64,000 nucleotides of DNA from Membranipora membranacea (lineage: Eukaryota; Bryozoa; Gymnolaemata; Cheilostomatida; Membraniporidae), in NCBI GenBank assembly GCA_914767715.1, contig OU612070.1, forward strand, positions 1,505,501 through 1,569,500. The letters are read 5' to 3'. The position numbers and the translations under genes are program-made. This document shows, in pieces, positions 44,661 through 58,223 of this stretch (positions are counted from its first letter, which is position 1; each line of letters opens with the position of its first letter). The notes beneath the pieces are model-generated. The model saw only the letters and a list, made by a program, of their open reading frames with translations. It did not search any database and was not told where the DNA came from.

Positions 44661-46194
44661 CTGTCTTGAATTTAGAAAACTTCACGTCAGATGGAACACT
44701 GTCGCAGAGCGTATTGTCATACTTTTAGTAAATTTAATCAATTATTTGCTAGAATTGCGTCTGAACTTAGTGTTGACAGGTTACAGGTTGTTAATATGTT
44801 GGCGAGATCCAGTTGTATCATCATCTACAAAAAAAATCATACATGATGGATAGATATACCAATTTGTATATCACCAGGGGTGTGGTATGGAGCAACAGAC
44901 AAGCAGAGTAACAGGACCGGGCTTATCAAACCAAAGCAAATTAGTATTGTATGCATATTGGACCAAGAATAGTATCCTTTTAGAGCAAATTTATCAACGG
45001 TGTTCGAGTTTCAAATGAATCCCTCTCGGGAACAAAAAAAAGGGAATAGGCTGACAATGCAATTTGTAAAAGACACATGAAGAAAATCTCGAGAAATTGA
45101 AACACGAACCCAGTAGTAATTAAGTCTCAACAGACCCTGCACCTAATCCCCAGGGAGAGGGAGTTAATTGCCTTGTCAGACAGATAATAAATCAGCAGCT
45201 CAATGAAGTTACATATAAGTAAAAAAGCTCAGTCTACTAATCAAGGAGTCAGAAGGAGTCTAACTAATTCATGGATTGATTCAGCAGCATTAGCCTAAAT
45301 TAGCCAATTCACTGTACAAGTATAACTATATTATGTTGTCAGGACATGCATTGGTTGGGAGTAACCCTTGGGTCACCACACAAACAAACAAACAAATAAA
45401 TTAAAAACAGAGAGAATCTCAACTTTCATATTTAGTATGTTCACTATTATTTATCATTATACATTCCAAATGTTTGATTTATTACACTTATTTAATTTAC
45501 TCCCTGAGCTGAGCTGGTAATACTTGTTTCTGTAGTAGGAAGTAGTTGCTATTCTTCACCCACTGCAATCTGTCCATGGCAACTAGTGTGGTGGTGGCAA
45601 TGCAGTAAGTAAGTAAGTAGATGCAAAAGCAAGTTTCATTGTCTGTCTAGTGAGCAGAAGCTAGAGCTTTGGGAAGCCTAAAGAAACTCCCTGAGAAATT
45701 CCCTGTCCTGTTGTTGAAACTAGCAAAAATGCACTGAACCATTCTGTCTCTGAATTTGTCTGAATTTGTAATAATGAAGAAGTTCTCTGACTCCTAACTT
45801 TGAATCTGAACTGAAAAATGTGCTCTAGCCTGGAAAGTCTGTCATGTGTGGATGGGAGGTACACCCATCCACCCACACAACACAGCCTGCCTAAGATAAA
45901 CGTGTTCATTGGACATCCACATAGACATATGTCTATGACATATTTCTATGGAAATCCAGAATACTAGTCTACTCCATTCATTGGCTGAGCCTTCTTCTTC
46001 TTCTGGCCAGAATCAAGAAGGGACGCCACAATCGTTATGCAATTAATAAACCAAATATTTTTTTTCCAAAATGACTTCATTTTTATTTTTCTTTATTTTC
46101 ACATTATTTCACATTTCAGCTGAGATTTAGACCAGTGAGCTTTAATACACTCAATTTTATGAGCAAAAGTTGTTTTTCTCTGTGTAGTTGCACT
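44661..46194. other. Gene-poor stretch
   Basis: No exon supported. A 70-bp semi-palindromic patch at about 45826-45896 (AGCCTGG... with ATGGGAGGTACACCCAT) loosely recalls the MITE at 6150-6253, but without matching ends. AT-rich otherwise. Confidence 0.35.
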
Positions 46195-46757
46195 TTAACC
46201 TTTGTTGCCGAACAAAGTACGCCCGAACAACAAAACATCATCCACTAAAGGGTTGACAAAAAGCCTCACAGTGAATGAATGGGAGAAATATGGCCTAATC
46301 TAGAGACAAAAAATCCAAACATTGAGGTCTTGTCACAGACCCATTCCAAATAATCCGCAGCAAAACATTACAAAGTGTGGTTGAAAAAGGTGAAACAGAT
46401 TGAATAATTAAAGGGTAAATAGAATTGAAGATTGGTTAAAACAGCAAACCATTAACCTTTGTTGAACTTTTATCTTGAATTGGTATCTTTGCTACATGAA
46501 CTCATTTTAGCATTGGGTTTTGTTGTCACCACTCCTCCCCCAGTGATAGGCCAATGCTTCAAACAAGCTCCACAAGTGGAGTGGCCAAATTCAAAATTAT
46601 ACAGTCACAGCTTGAACAAATCGAAATTGATTGATGCAATGCAACACCCATTTGAAAAAGATTTAGAAAAATTTGACAAAGCCAAAAAGATACTTCAAAT
46701 ACAATAAAAATATGTATCTGAAAATTTTTGTAAACTCCTGCTGCAATTGACGAAAGC
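46195..46757 (-). repeat. Dispersed repeat, copy 2 (inverted)
   Basis: Reverse-complement partner of 41670-42224, with the same two end points. An open frame within it on plus (46459-46707) is interrupted by a stop in the other copy, so protein coding is not conserved. Confidence 0.85.
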
Positions 46758-47018
46758 TTTAATACGAACGGTGCAAAATCTATGTGTGTTAAAAATATGC
46801 CACAGTATTATGATATCCAAATTCTGTTTATAAAATGAGTACGCAGTATAACAAAATTATCAGCATGGAATTCATAACGTTTACTTCGTGTTTTGTAATA
46901 TAATATGATATTTATTGTGAATGAATTTTGTGTTTGATTAATCGGACTGTAATTTGGAGTTGTTCACTCCTTGGCTCAAATCCCAAATAATAAACTATCC
47001 TCCAATTTTCTGTTTTAG

Positions 47019-47151
47019 AATCTGCGATATGTATGGTTCAAATAGTGCGAATGCAATGGTAGCAGATCTGGACTTATTATTGCTGATAATTCGGTTATTA
47101 AAGAGAGACTTCAAAAACACAACTGAACTGTTGATCAACAATACCTCAGCG
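47019..47151 (+). CDS. Possible internal exon of an unknown gene
   Basis: A strong acceptor (TTTTCTGTTTTAG) and a strong donor (TCAGCG/GTAAGT) bracket 133 nt with one open frame: a Leu-rich stretch (MVADLDLLLLIIRLLKRDF) followed by two possible N-glycosylation sites (NTT, NNTS). No partner exons or family were identified. It may be a fortuitous pairing. Confidence 0.25.
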
Positions 47152-47439
47152 GTAAGTAGAGCTACTATCGTACAATGTGCGCTAGCCTCAACTACTGAGC
47201 ACTGGTTTAGTTTTGAGTTTGGTGCAATTCTCAGTGGAATTGCTCAAGGATTTATTTTAAACAATAATAACAAAATATAAATATGGTTCTATTCGTCAGG
47301 CAATAAATCAATCAATAATTTGACAACATCTTGGCATTTATCATTTAGTCATAAAAATACATAAACATTCAAAATCTTTATAATAAGATCTTACCCTTGG
47401 TGCAGTTGACCTCGAATTCTGTGTGATATTCAGTGTGAT

Positions 47440-47808
47440 ATCTCTGTGTATTTAAACTATGTTAGACTAGGTTCCTCGCTGTGAATCGCGGTATTTGTAT
47501 CTCTGTGTATCTAAACTATGTTAGACTAGGTTCCTCGCTGTGAATCGCGGTATTTGTATCTCTGTGTATCTAAGCTATGTTAGACTAGGTTCCTCGCTGT
47601 GAATCGCGGTATTTGTATCTCTGAGTATCTAAACTATGTTAGACTGGGTTCCTTGCTGTGAATCCCGGTATTTGTATCTCTGTATATCTAAACTATGTTA
47701 GACTGGGTTCCTTGCTGTGAATCGCGGTATTTGTATCTCTGTATATCTAAACTATGTTAGACTAGGTTCCTCGCTGTGAATCGCGGTATTTGTATCTCTG
47801 TGTATCTT
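47440..47808. repeat. 59-bp satellite array, six units
   Basis: Six full units (47440, 47499, 47558, 47617, 47676, 47735) and a partial seventh, each containing ATGTTAGACTAGG and GTGAATCGCGGTATTTG, with a few point differences. Unit length is constant at 59 bp. Confidence 0.95.
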
Positions 47809-48830
47809 GTCAAAAGCTCTGTTGGCTGAATGTGTCTAAAAGTTTTTAGACAATTTTCCTCCCTTGTAGAATAGCGGTATCTGAACCTTTGTGTATATCA
47901 AAGCTCTGTTGGCTGAATGTGTCTAAATGATTTTAGACAATTTTTCTCTCTGTGGATGTGCCTCCTTGGGCTGACTGAATCAGATAATTCTCTGATTAAA
48001 TCTGTAATGCTGTACGTCGTGAACCCACTCCCTGGCGCTGACTGAATTGTTGTCTTCTTAGTTGAAGAATAGGCCTCCTTGGGCTGAGTAAATCAGATAG
48101 TTATCTGATTAAATGTGTAAAGCTGTATGTCGTGAACCCGCCTCCTGGTGCTGACTGATTTTTACAAGTGTCCATCAGGCTTTTATAGTGCTTGTTTGCT
48201 GTCCTGTTGTTGTGCAACGTTTGCATTTACAGGCGTAAAGGTGTTAACCTTGTTATTGGTTTCAGCCTCAATTTCGTCATTACTCTCTTTTGATTTGCGT
48301 GTTTTGTCAGTTTTAATCATCTAGCTGTCAAAACATGGTTAGTCTGTCCTTTGCTTGACCTTCCCTCATTTTTGTTTTGGTCATTATTAGATAATTTATG
48401 GTGTCAAGTGCACCTGTTTATCCATGGTGTAATCTGGTGGTTTTCCGGTTTTGCAATCTTTCTAGGGTTGTTTTGAAGATCTTTTGTGACTTCTATTGCT
48501 CGTTATTTTCAAATAGCTTATGGTGTCAACTGCACTTGTTTTCTATGGTGCAATATATATATTGGTTTTCTAATTCCGCAATCTTTCCAGGGTTGATTGA
48601 CGTGCCCAAAGATCTCGTGACTCTGCGGTTATTTTGAAGATGTTTTGTGACTTCTGTTGTTTTCCCGTTGTGCGACTCTCCACGGGTTGTCCCACGTGCC
48701 CAGATTTCTCATGGCCATGTGATTATGTTTTGTTATATTTCAATAACCCCTCAGTGTATTATTCCCTCTATTTACTACAATATTACTATTTTCCATCACC
48801 ATATAGCCTGTGTCTAGATAAATTTCAATA
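47809..48830. repeat. Degenerate higher-order repeats next to the 59-bp array
   Basis: Three kinds of imperfect direct repeats follow the array: a pair near 47811-47950 (AAAGCTCTGTTGGCTGAATG), a pair near 47955-48165 (GCCTCCTTGGGCTGA and GTCGTGAACCC), and a pair or triple near 48398-48710 (TTATGGTGTCAA and TTTTGTGACTTCT). Some words (TATCTGAACC, GCGGTAT) echo the 59-bp unit, suggesting a common, expanding repeat field. Open frames here are not believed. Confidence 0.6.
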
Positions 48831-50822
48831 ATGATAACCTATGATGTTTGAGGTTTAACCCTACACTGAAATGTTTAAGTAAGTTTCTGTTGGGTTTTAG
48901 TTTAAGCTCTTAGTAATAATTGAATTTAAACTAACTTTGCTTTGTTTTGTTTTACAGATTATGTGGGTTAATGGTGATTTCCTGTCTGCACAGCATGCTG
49001 GGTTAAATCTCAATGCATACTCTACTACACTATCACCCTGATTCGATTTCATATCTATAACTCTAAAGTCCTTGGTTCTCCTATCATCAATTCTAAGTCA
49101 GCGGACAAGCAGCAAGCTCTCACAACAAGCAGGTCAAGCCTATAATAATCACGCCGAAACAGATCACCATAGCTATTCAAATTGACAACATGTGGATGAC
49201 AATGGAACTTACGACAAAAAAAATATATAATCAGAAACCAGTGCAATTTGTGTTATGATGTCTGGTGACCTATACTTCACCCTTAGTCTTAGCTTTTGAC
49301 TTTTGCAAGCTCATTGTTTTTCTCCGCTTCTTGAAACCAATCACCGATAATAGGTGCAAAGGTAATTAGATTTGACAAGTGTCATATTTTTATGGGAGTT
49401 CTAATCCCGCTTATGAGTGGTTATTTATTTATTTGGTTTCGGCCAAGGGTCTGGTACAGAAATGTATTTGTTGAATATTAACTAGTTGTTTATTGGTCTG
49501 CGTCTTTATATGATATGTGATTGACCTTTAGTTGTGTACTGTCGCACTTATTAATAATAAATCATTTGAGAATAAGAATAATTCAATACCATGTTGTGTA
49601 AGTGATCGTTGCACATTCGGAAGAAAATATGGCTGCTCTTATACCCTAAGGTAATTATAAAACATGATGTTCTTTATGATGATTACATAAGAAAATGTCA
49701 TCTGACAAAATGAAATGGTCAAATGTCATTCAAATATTAAACTCACAATTGTTGGTGTATTAACCACCATCGACAGAATCAGAACAGGTAATAATGGTAT
49801 ACACTGTTATCATAACTGAGTATAGCAGCGCCCCGACATAATTAGCTCCTAAAACAAATTATTAATCCTAAATATATGCACTGACAGGACAGGTTAACAA
49901 ATACAAGTACATAATATAACAAAACTGAGAAATAAATTAATCAGTCTCAAACAATCCGAGATAGAACTTTACATCATAACGCCGGTCAGCAAGGGCAATT
50001 GTATATAAATCAATAATCGGGAAATCTCACAACGCGTTGAATATAAGAACGGAGTTGAGAATAAACAAAATAACGTAGCGTCACAATCAGAAAACTCACC
50101 ATAAGTATTATATAGATTGACTTAATACTGTTTATATCGTAAGATTAGTCCAGAATAAAGTACATAATATAATAGTTGAGTCTGAATAATAAGATGTCGG
50201 CTGAACGGACATGAGCCCTAGATGTTGACGGTTCGAAGGCTACTACTATACTGAAGTACAGTGTTATTATTTGATTCGTTGATGCATAGATAAATGAGAG
50301 TCATGAGTGGACAACTACAAATTGTAATGCTGGCACAATGACCTCTGAAATTTTCTTGAAAAAATGGCACGATGTGCTCTATAGATTAAATTTCATGTCT
50401 GTGCAATAATGAAATAGGATGTTTCATCCCTGATTTTCCTATCTAGAATATAATAAATCCATGGGTTGATCACATTGGATGAAAAAAAAATGAAATATCG
50501 CAAAGCCTCAGTGCTATATAAAAATAAATTTACCATTCGCAATGCAATCCATATGATTATTCAACAATTTTACTCACAAAATTAAGTGCAACTTATTGTG
50601 TCAGGAGGGTTTGTTCATTGCTGATATCCGTATAGCTTGTGAAGGCTAAAATAGTGAAATCATCACATCACAAAAACAAACTGTTTTGAAATTTCTGAAT
50701 TTAGTCTGTTTTGCAATGATGCAAACCTGCCAATAAAGCCGTATTTTATGTCCAACATCGTGCAGATCTATTAACCATCGCATCCGGAAAGTGCTATATA
50801 TGGGTAAAGATCAGGATATACA
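48831..50822. other. Gene-free region before copy B
   Basis: AT-rich, no exon or repeat supported. The 63-codon minus frame at 49055-49246 has no similarity. The last bases form the left junction of copy B as far as the window allows it to be defined. Confidence 0.4.
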
Positions 50823-51825
50823 CTCACACAGAGTAACTGATGACTTTGTCCATGAGATAAGGACCCCTCTCACATTATTTAGTTGTCTAATGGTCCCTAC
50901 TTAAGCCATAGAAGGTGTAGAAATACCTGTTCTGTGATATATATACTTCCTTATACTAAGTGAAAATATAAAGTTTAGAGCAATGATGCGGAATAATATA
51001 GAACGCAATCAGTTACCAAACTTTCAAGTCTGTCTAACTCAGGCGATACTGTAAACTTGATAAAGACAAATATTTTTCTACAGCGTAAAGCCAATAATGT
51101 TTTGTTGCTCAATCTATTATACTGCTGTCATCTCGTTTGGCAATGTTATTATTGACACTAAGACATTGCAACACCAGATTAGGGTCATGATAGTGATAAC
51201 TAACTCATGTGTTATGTCCTACAAAAAAAAGTAAAAACTCTCAACAATGTAAAGCAATGTGAACATGAATTATCCCTTTTTGCAGGAAAACAGAGTATGG
51301 GAAGCGTCTACCAGATTATAATGCAAAAAGGGGGCTAGATTAACTACATATGATGATGAAGCGACATGCTCATATATCACAAGATTTGGTTTGGTACCCG
51401 TTTGAGAATGATAAATTGGTAAGTGATCTGCTTTGTCATGATAACGGAATGAAAGAGCAAAAAATTCAAATAAACATCCACAATACTGATAAAATATAGT
51501 GACCTATGCATCACAAGAGTATATTTTAAATCTCACTTTCTAATAATAACACTGAAACTGTACTTGCGTTTACAATGGATATTGGTCTCCCCTTTTCAAT
51601 CCCGGAAACATATTGGCAATTTTCCTACTTGTCAAATACTTGAAATTTCCTGCCACTCTAAATCTGACTGTTTCATGAACATAAATGATTATGTTATGAA
51701 ATCACCATTTATTTGCAATCATTCGAGGTTTGCCTTGCTGCCACTTGGGTAAGATTAGCAAGATCTGAAAATATTTGTTGCAACATACCAAGATACAGTG
51801 ACTTAATAATAGGCATAACGCAAGA

Positions 51826-54815
51826 ATGGTGATCCACCAGACAAGAGTATTACCAGTTGATACTACAGTGACTGCAGAAGACGAACCTTCTCTACAGAGA
51901 TTCGATCTATCAATTCGGTATAATATCATGACAGCTGTGGGCTGCTTACCTGCCAGCTGCATACCACATCTACCAAAGTCAGTTCGGGTACCCCTGGCCG
52001 TAGCACAACTGCTGATGACTATAGTTCTACTCATTCCACCTGTGAATGCCCTGTTCATCATTTTAGAACAGGAGGATAGACAAGATCCTACAGTTTTCAT
52101 CTACAAAATATTGTGTATGGAGGTATCATTTCTCACTCCTTTTGATGCTCTCTGCTTCTCAGTCACTGCTAACATGTTCAATACATTCACTGACTACTAT
52201 GGACAGCTCTCAGTAGTGCAACAGTGCTTCAACAAAATGCACATAGACATACCGCACCGTTTTATGAGGTTTTCTCTTGTCATGCTGGCTACCTCAGGTG
52301 TCTTAATGTCAGGAGTGATGGTCACCTTATTCATATACGACTATATTCATCCTGTGTGGCACCTTGATCCTTTATTTGCACCGGAGATCACGAACGATAA
52401 CTACGACAGTCTAGATCAGTTTCTTGTTAGGCTGAGACAGTTAGGCCACGTTTACATGGTGATGTATGGCATCCACACATGCATCAAAATCACTTATTTA
52501 AGCTCGGTGATCCTTGTCATATTCCTACTCTTCAGGGGTTACAACAAAAACTTGGAAAATATTGTCAAAAACAATCCCAATAAACTTCAGAAAGACCTCT
52601 TGATGTATCGCCACACACATCTAGAACTGTGTCAGCTGGTCGAGAACATGAACAGATTATTCCGATGCTTGTTGGGCTGCATGGTACTGGCCTATAGTGT
52701 TGGAACGCTGCTCATTCTCTACCTTGTGTCCTTGGGATTAACAAAGGACTCAGAGTTGAGAGGGATTATGATTTTCTGGTGTATAATGTTTATTTTCTTC
52801 GACATAATGACTATTGTATCATGCCAGGTGATCCAAGATCAGGTGAGTCTTTTCAATTTATGTTCTTTTTGCTTGAATTGCTTGTTGCCTTAGGACCTGT
52901 CCTCCTTCCTAGGAGTTAAGATCTCGATATTTGCGGTCTAGAGTTCTTATTAAAAGGCCATGTTTAGGGTTCAGATTGTGCAAAAAATAAAACACTGTAT
53001 AGATGGCATGAGCATATGTATAGCAAAGTGTCCTAAAGTACGACACAAGTGACAACAGCTCTCTTCAAACATTTTTTGAATCCATCTTCAGAGTGAAGGA
53101 ATACCCTGCTTCTATGGAGGCAGTATTATTTAGCCAATAGTTCATATCTCAATTTTTTTTTTTACAAGCAGAGTGTACCAGCAACACTTTTCTGGCAATT
53201 TTTTTAGTTTGTGATAGTAATACAATCAATCAAGTCTCTTCGGTTTTTTTTAGACTGTAGAGGCTAAAGAGCACCTGTTGACACTAACTGTCACTCCCAC
53301 AGAACAGAAGGTTGAGGTGGGACCATGGAAATGTTTTCTATTCTTTAGGCATGTTATTATTTGTGCTGCTGATTTTGGAGCACGATTCTGGTTATGTGTC
53401 TAGTGGTCCTTGTAATGTTTCTTCCGACTGCGGCTTGACATCTTTCACTGAAACTCTGACAGTGGTCAGAGGAACCGAGTGGGTGTAAAATGCATAAGTT
53501 TTGCTACCAGCTGATTTTTGCGAGAAAATTTTGAATTAGTGACCACATGTTGTGACTATGAGAATATGTGGTCACAGTGTCTAATGAAACCCATAAGGGT
53601 AGAATAGTAAAGACGTAATAGCATGGTGCAATCCTATCTTTTTCATGGTTTGCTGTTTGACAGCACTATAATAGTACAAATCTAGCAGTGCATTCAAGCT
53701 TACTAGTTTCAATTTGATAATATGGTATGTTTATATTTTTTCTTGACAACAGGAGTTTGAGTTGAGCTTATTTTTCGAGCAAGTTAACGAGCCGACACCT
53801 CTTACAGCAGCAGGAGTAATTGTTGTGAACAAAGACCTCGGTCTGACGGTAATCGTGATATTAATAATAATAATATAATATAATAATTATGTTGCTGTCC
53901 GTCTAGATAGACGAGGTGCGGCATAGGAAGAGGTTTATAGTGACGACTAGGTTTCTGAGTCGTTAGTGCCACTTTTCAACCAGTCACAGCTTTAACCCAG
54001 CGTGAAGCATAGCGCTACAAGGCCTGATGCAGCTGCAGTGGTTGATGACAGCATCTTCCTGTATAGAGCTATACCATACAGGAGGGTTCTTTAATCTGCA
54101 TGCACGACATGGTGTTGTACATACAGAAGACCTCCATTATTTATAGTCCTGATCCGAATGGACTGTGTGATCAGTCAAAGTCGAAACGACTTTCGGTCCC
54201 GGACAGGGTTTGAACCCACAACCGGCTGGTCAAGTGGCAGACACGCTATCCACTGAGCCAAACTGCTACAATACAACCAGCACTGCACAAGGGGTTCCGA
54301 CTGTCAGTGACACAGAAAGAGCGTGCCATTTTTAAACAACAAATGTTAGAATATTTGGGGAGTTGAGAAACTGAAAACATTTTGAAGGCACTGTGCGAGT
54401 CTCATAAGTGGGCGATCTCCGCTAAGGAATCGGTGTCTCTGCATCTATATCTGCTATTTTGCATTCTATCAATTTCGCATCAAAAATTATCTCTTGTATT
54501 ATATATAGCCATGCCGAATATTCAGAGATTTTCCATGGTAGTCTGCTGGTAGACTGCCGACCCATGAATGTATGGATGTTGTTTTATGTGAGAAAAGATC
54601 ACACCATCTGATGGTTATAATTTCGTATTGGTCTATGTCAGACGATATCTCAGTTTCAATATCTGAATGATACAATATACTTATTTTAGATCGCTGGATT
54701 CATTCTCACATACTACATATTGATGGCTCAAATTGGCTCCTCTTTGCAAGGATCAGAATGTGCAAACCTTGAATATAACCTCACTACCACTATACCCGAG
54801 GAAATTCTAAGATGA
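51826..54815 (+). CDS. Gustatory-receptor-like (GRL) seven-TM protein, copy B
   Basis: Exons 51826-52842, 53753-53848 and 54690-54815 have the same structure as copy A (1239 nt, 412 residues, phase-0 introns) with the TYYILMAQ TM7 signature unchanged. Coding differences from copy A: R63L, S78I, L92I, F319C, S351N and one synonymous change. Both copies are fully open, so if the duplication is real both may be expressed. As in copy A, a SINE lies in intron 2 and the convergent neighbour is decarboxylase-like. Confidence 0.8.
53855..54270 (-). mobile_element. tRNA-derived SINE in GRL intron 2, copy B
   Basis: Same insertion as 3048-3466, with A and B boxes on the minus strand and an AT-rich tail differing slightly in length. 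It was carried along by the block duplication. Confidence 0.75.
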
Positions 54816-55753
54816 AGCAAATTTGGTTATACATTGTACCCCTGGGCTGTTAGTATAGAAACCGACGTACAACAAAACAGATATTCAACTTGATTTCAGT
54901 GACATCACTAAGTAACAGATCCATCTCCTATAGTTATATAGTTACACAGGTCATGTAGTTTAGGCTTGTTAATTCATAATTCATTAATAAATACATTGAG
55001 GACTTTAGGTAATCTGATCCTAAATACAAGAGCTTGTCTGAAGTTACTCAAGAGAGTGATTTTTATTTATTGATACTCATATAGTTGATTTCCTTCAGAA
55101 TGGTGAACAAATGCAGCACATCAATTTGCTAAAATGGATTTCCAATTATTTACTTCCCACCCACTTGAGGTACACAATATAGATGGGTACCATTATTTCT
55201 TGTGTGCACATGCTCAAAAATATACCTAAGAATGCAGGGCGAGTCATTATTATTCTCTAACAGTACCATAATTTGGGGCAAGCGAGAGGGAAGTTGGATG
55301 CTTTTATCGATGACTGGTTATCGCTTCTGTCATACTAATATATTCATTTTTATTTAGCATCATCACATTGTAAATATTAAAAAACAATATTCATAAATAT
55401 ATATTTTTCAATACATGCATGTATTTTGACTGTGGTTATATATGTGCACATGGAATGAACGATATAGAGCTGCCAATAAAATGTGAGCAAATAAAATAAT
55501 AGATAAAAAAGATACATTATTCCTTGACAATGCCTTTTTATTGACAATAACATAATATGATATAGAATACACATTCACCCTAATATCATGTAGAATACAC
55601 CTTCACACTAATATCATGTAGAATACACCTTCAACCTCATTAACGTGATGGCTTACCACAGTATAGACTGCCCTGCCGCCCTCCACCTTGGTTGACATAC
55701 AACTTAAACATCTGCTGGCTTTGACATATCTGGTACAAAGTTACAAATTAAAA
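54816..55753. other. Convergent intergenic region, copy B
   Basis: Counterpart of 4012-4946, with the same candidate polyadenylation signals and the short 29-bp tandem repeat at about 55570-55635. No gene seen. Confidence 0.4.
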
Positions 55754-58223
55754 TCAGCCATCAACACCCCACTTTCCATTCCTCTCTTGTTTCTCATTAG
55801 CTGTTGATGGTGCAGGCTTTTGTGCTGTCTTCCTCACAACAACCAAACTTATCTTTCTCAACACTCCATCAGCGAATTTTCCAAACATTCTGTTTGCAGA
55901 ATCAATCATGGTTGGTTTTTCTTTAGGCGCTATGATAGGTTTAGCGTGCATACAATCTGCATGCGTCGGTGAGGCAGAAGCTGACCGGTCTCTAAGTGAG
56001 AGATCAGAGTCTTCATCTGAAGAATCACTGGATAAGAAAGCTGAGGAGTCATCGCTACAAGATGGCTCAGAGAGAACTTGGTCAAAGTGCCACTTCCTGT
56101 CCACTCTACCCATGTGCTTGGAACCTGAAATGTGAGACACGCCATCATATTATGGTGAGAAGGATAAATTAATTGTTCAGTGCGTGCATGGGGAGACAAC
56201 TTGTGAGAAGTGTTATTGCAAAATTAAAGAATCCTTGTGACCGTGTCAGACTTTGTTTGTCATACATCTGATCAAGGAAAACAGATTACAAAAATGTAAC
56301 TTTTACTGTTGATATTGGTATTACAGTGTAATCTGTTACACAGTGGAACAAAAATATTAATCGACGGATGAATATTACCTGTGTCAAGGCTTCGTACTCT
56401 GCGTGCTAATAGCTTTCCATAACAATGCATCTTTGGGGCTTGTCTGAAACATATACTATCAAAACCACTCTGCAATTAGAAAAGAACACATGTATAGACA
56501 AAATAAGTAGTGTTTTCGCATACATGGTATAAAGGTTCCTCGGTTTCACCAAGTTGCACATTATTATAGTATTCAGTAAACCGAAAAATATGAATTCATG
56601 GTCACATCGGTATTACACCACAACCCCGTTCAGGTCTGCAATTTCTGTCACACAGATTATACATTGGCTCACACAGCAGTGTTTACTGCCGGTCAGACTG
56701 CTCACCTTTTCAGCGATATTTACCAGGCAGACGTCGTCTGTGGTCATTGCTTTACCGGTGCTGTCTTTGATGTCACATAATGCAGCCTATGACCCGTTTA
56801 CCACATTGGGGTGAACTGGAACGTTTGAAAGAAGCAAACTCATATCCCAGTCTTGTTCGTGGTGCGCCCAAGTGAAACGACGCTTTTTTTTTTCTATAAA
56901 AAGGTAGATAAGCCTATGAGTTATATAAAAGTTATTTACCTGACCACCCTTATGTAGCCTGGGCAAGCTGTCGTGTCAAGGGTCCTCTCTTTACAAATGG
57001 ATTTACCCAGGCTGCGCCCCCCCCCTCCACATCCACCCACCCCTGACAGCCTGCCCAGGCTAACCCTTATGTATTTTCTTTACCAAGAAGTACACAATTA
57101 AAGACTCATACAGTGTCATAACACTATGGAAAGCAGAGGGTTTATAATTTAGAACATGTAGATCATATTGACAAATGTGTACAGCTAGACTACCCCTATC
57201 CCTAACAATACATGCAGTCAATTCCATTCCATTCAATTACATACACTCCTTTCAGTGAGGCGGGTACCATATGAATCCTACCATCCCTGTTCAGATTCTT
57301 CAGCAATCTGTCTGTTCTGTTCACTCCTTCCTTTAGTCTGAACACAATCAGTCCGAGATGGCGTGGAGCAACAACTTCAAATCTCTCATCTGCCAAGATT
57401 TTCTTCTCAAAATATTCTCCTCGCTTAACATTCTACAAGAAACAGAAGACCACACTGACGGGGCACACTAACGGGGCATACTGACGGGGCGCACTGACGG
57501 GGCACACTGACGGGGCACACTGACGGGGCACACTGACGGGGCACACTGACTGCGCACTTTTTTTTCTCTTGGCTGCTTTATAATCAAAGCTATGGAGGAA
57601 AATTATTGACTATGACTATCAACATGATGAAGCCACATCAATATTTGAATACACAATAAATAAATCATCAAAATGTACAAGAGATCAGTGAAATTTGGTT
57701 AACTTGACCTTTTTAGGGTGACCGAGGTTCCACCCTCCCCTCACCCCAAATAGTTTCCCATCAGCCTGGACCCTATATTGTGGAAGAACTAGCTGAATTT
57801 TCGGGCTCTAAGGAGAAATATTTATAATTTGATATAAAATAATATAGTATGATAATGAAAATTAGTCATGGAAACAGTAAAAAACAAAAGGAGTGAAATC
57901 AGAAAAATCCAGTTATCAGAGGGAAATAACCAACGAAATAGCAGTAATTTGATCCATCAGTGGACTTGATGTAATGATGTAGAGTTGAAATTGTAGAACA
58001 TACCATATAATCTACTGCCGCTCCGCTGTTCTCATGCTGCAAATAGAGAGGTTCGACGTTGAAGGTACGAGGCAACGCAGCACTGTTGGTCACACTTCTA
58101 TGTCTAACTTGAGACCAAACATCAATCACCCATGCAGAGAACGGATGACAACCAAACCAACTGGCAGGCCAGAACATGCAGTCAGCAGAGCACAGTCTGA
58201 ATTTTATTATGCAAAGACCAGAA
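55754..58223 (-). CDS. Group II PLP-decarboxylase-like C-terminal exons, copy B
   Basis: Exons on minus: 58223-58004, 57432-57245, 56838-56706 (or 56815-56706 if the better acceptor is used, which breaks frame), 56469-56379, 56124-55754. Unlike copy A the last exon is open to its natural stop because the T run at 55916-55920 has five bases. The tail runs through a Ser/Asp-rich stretch into a basic segment ending GKWGVDG. Conserved decarboxylase landmarks are YLQHENSG and RHLGLIVFRLK. The catalytic PLP-lysine exon and the block after DYM are not found, so enzymatic activity is not expected from what is visible. It may be a gene remnant or a partial duplicate of a complete gene elsewhere. Confidence 0.5.
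56957..57063. mobile_element. Small hairpin MITE, copy B
   Basis: Counterpart of 6150-6253, with the same GCCTGGGC/GCCCAGGC ends and flanking ACCCTTATGTA repeats. The internal C run is slightly longer. Confidence 0.6.
57452..57552. repeat. 13-bp minisatellite, copy B
   Basis: Seven units of CACACTGACGGGG, one fewer than copy A, with a private variant (CACACTAACGGGG) in the second unit. Confidence 0.95.

Noticed and set aside
45826-45896. Second copy of the MITE seen at 6150-6253
   Set aside because: Only a few words are shared (AGCCTGG, CATCCACCCA); the ends and flanking repeats do not match.
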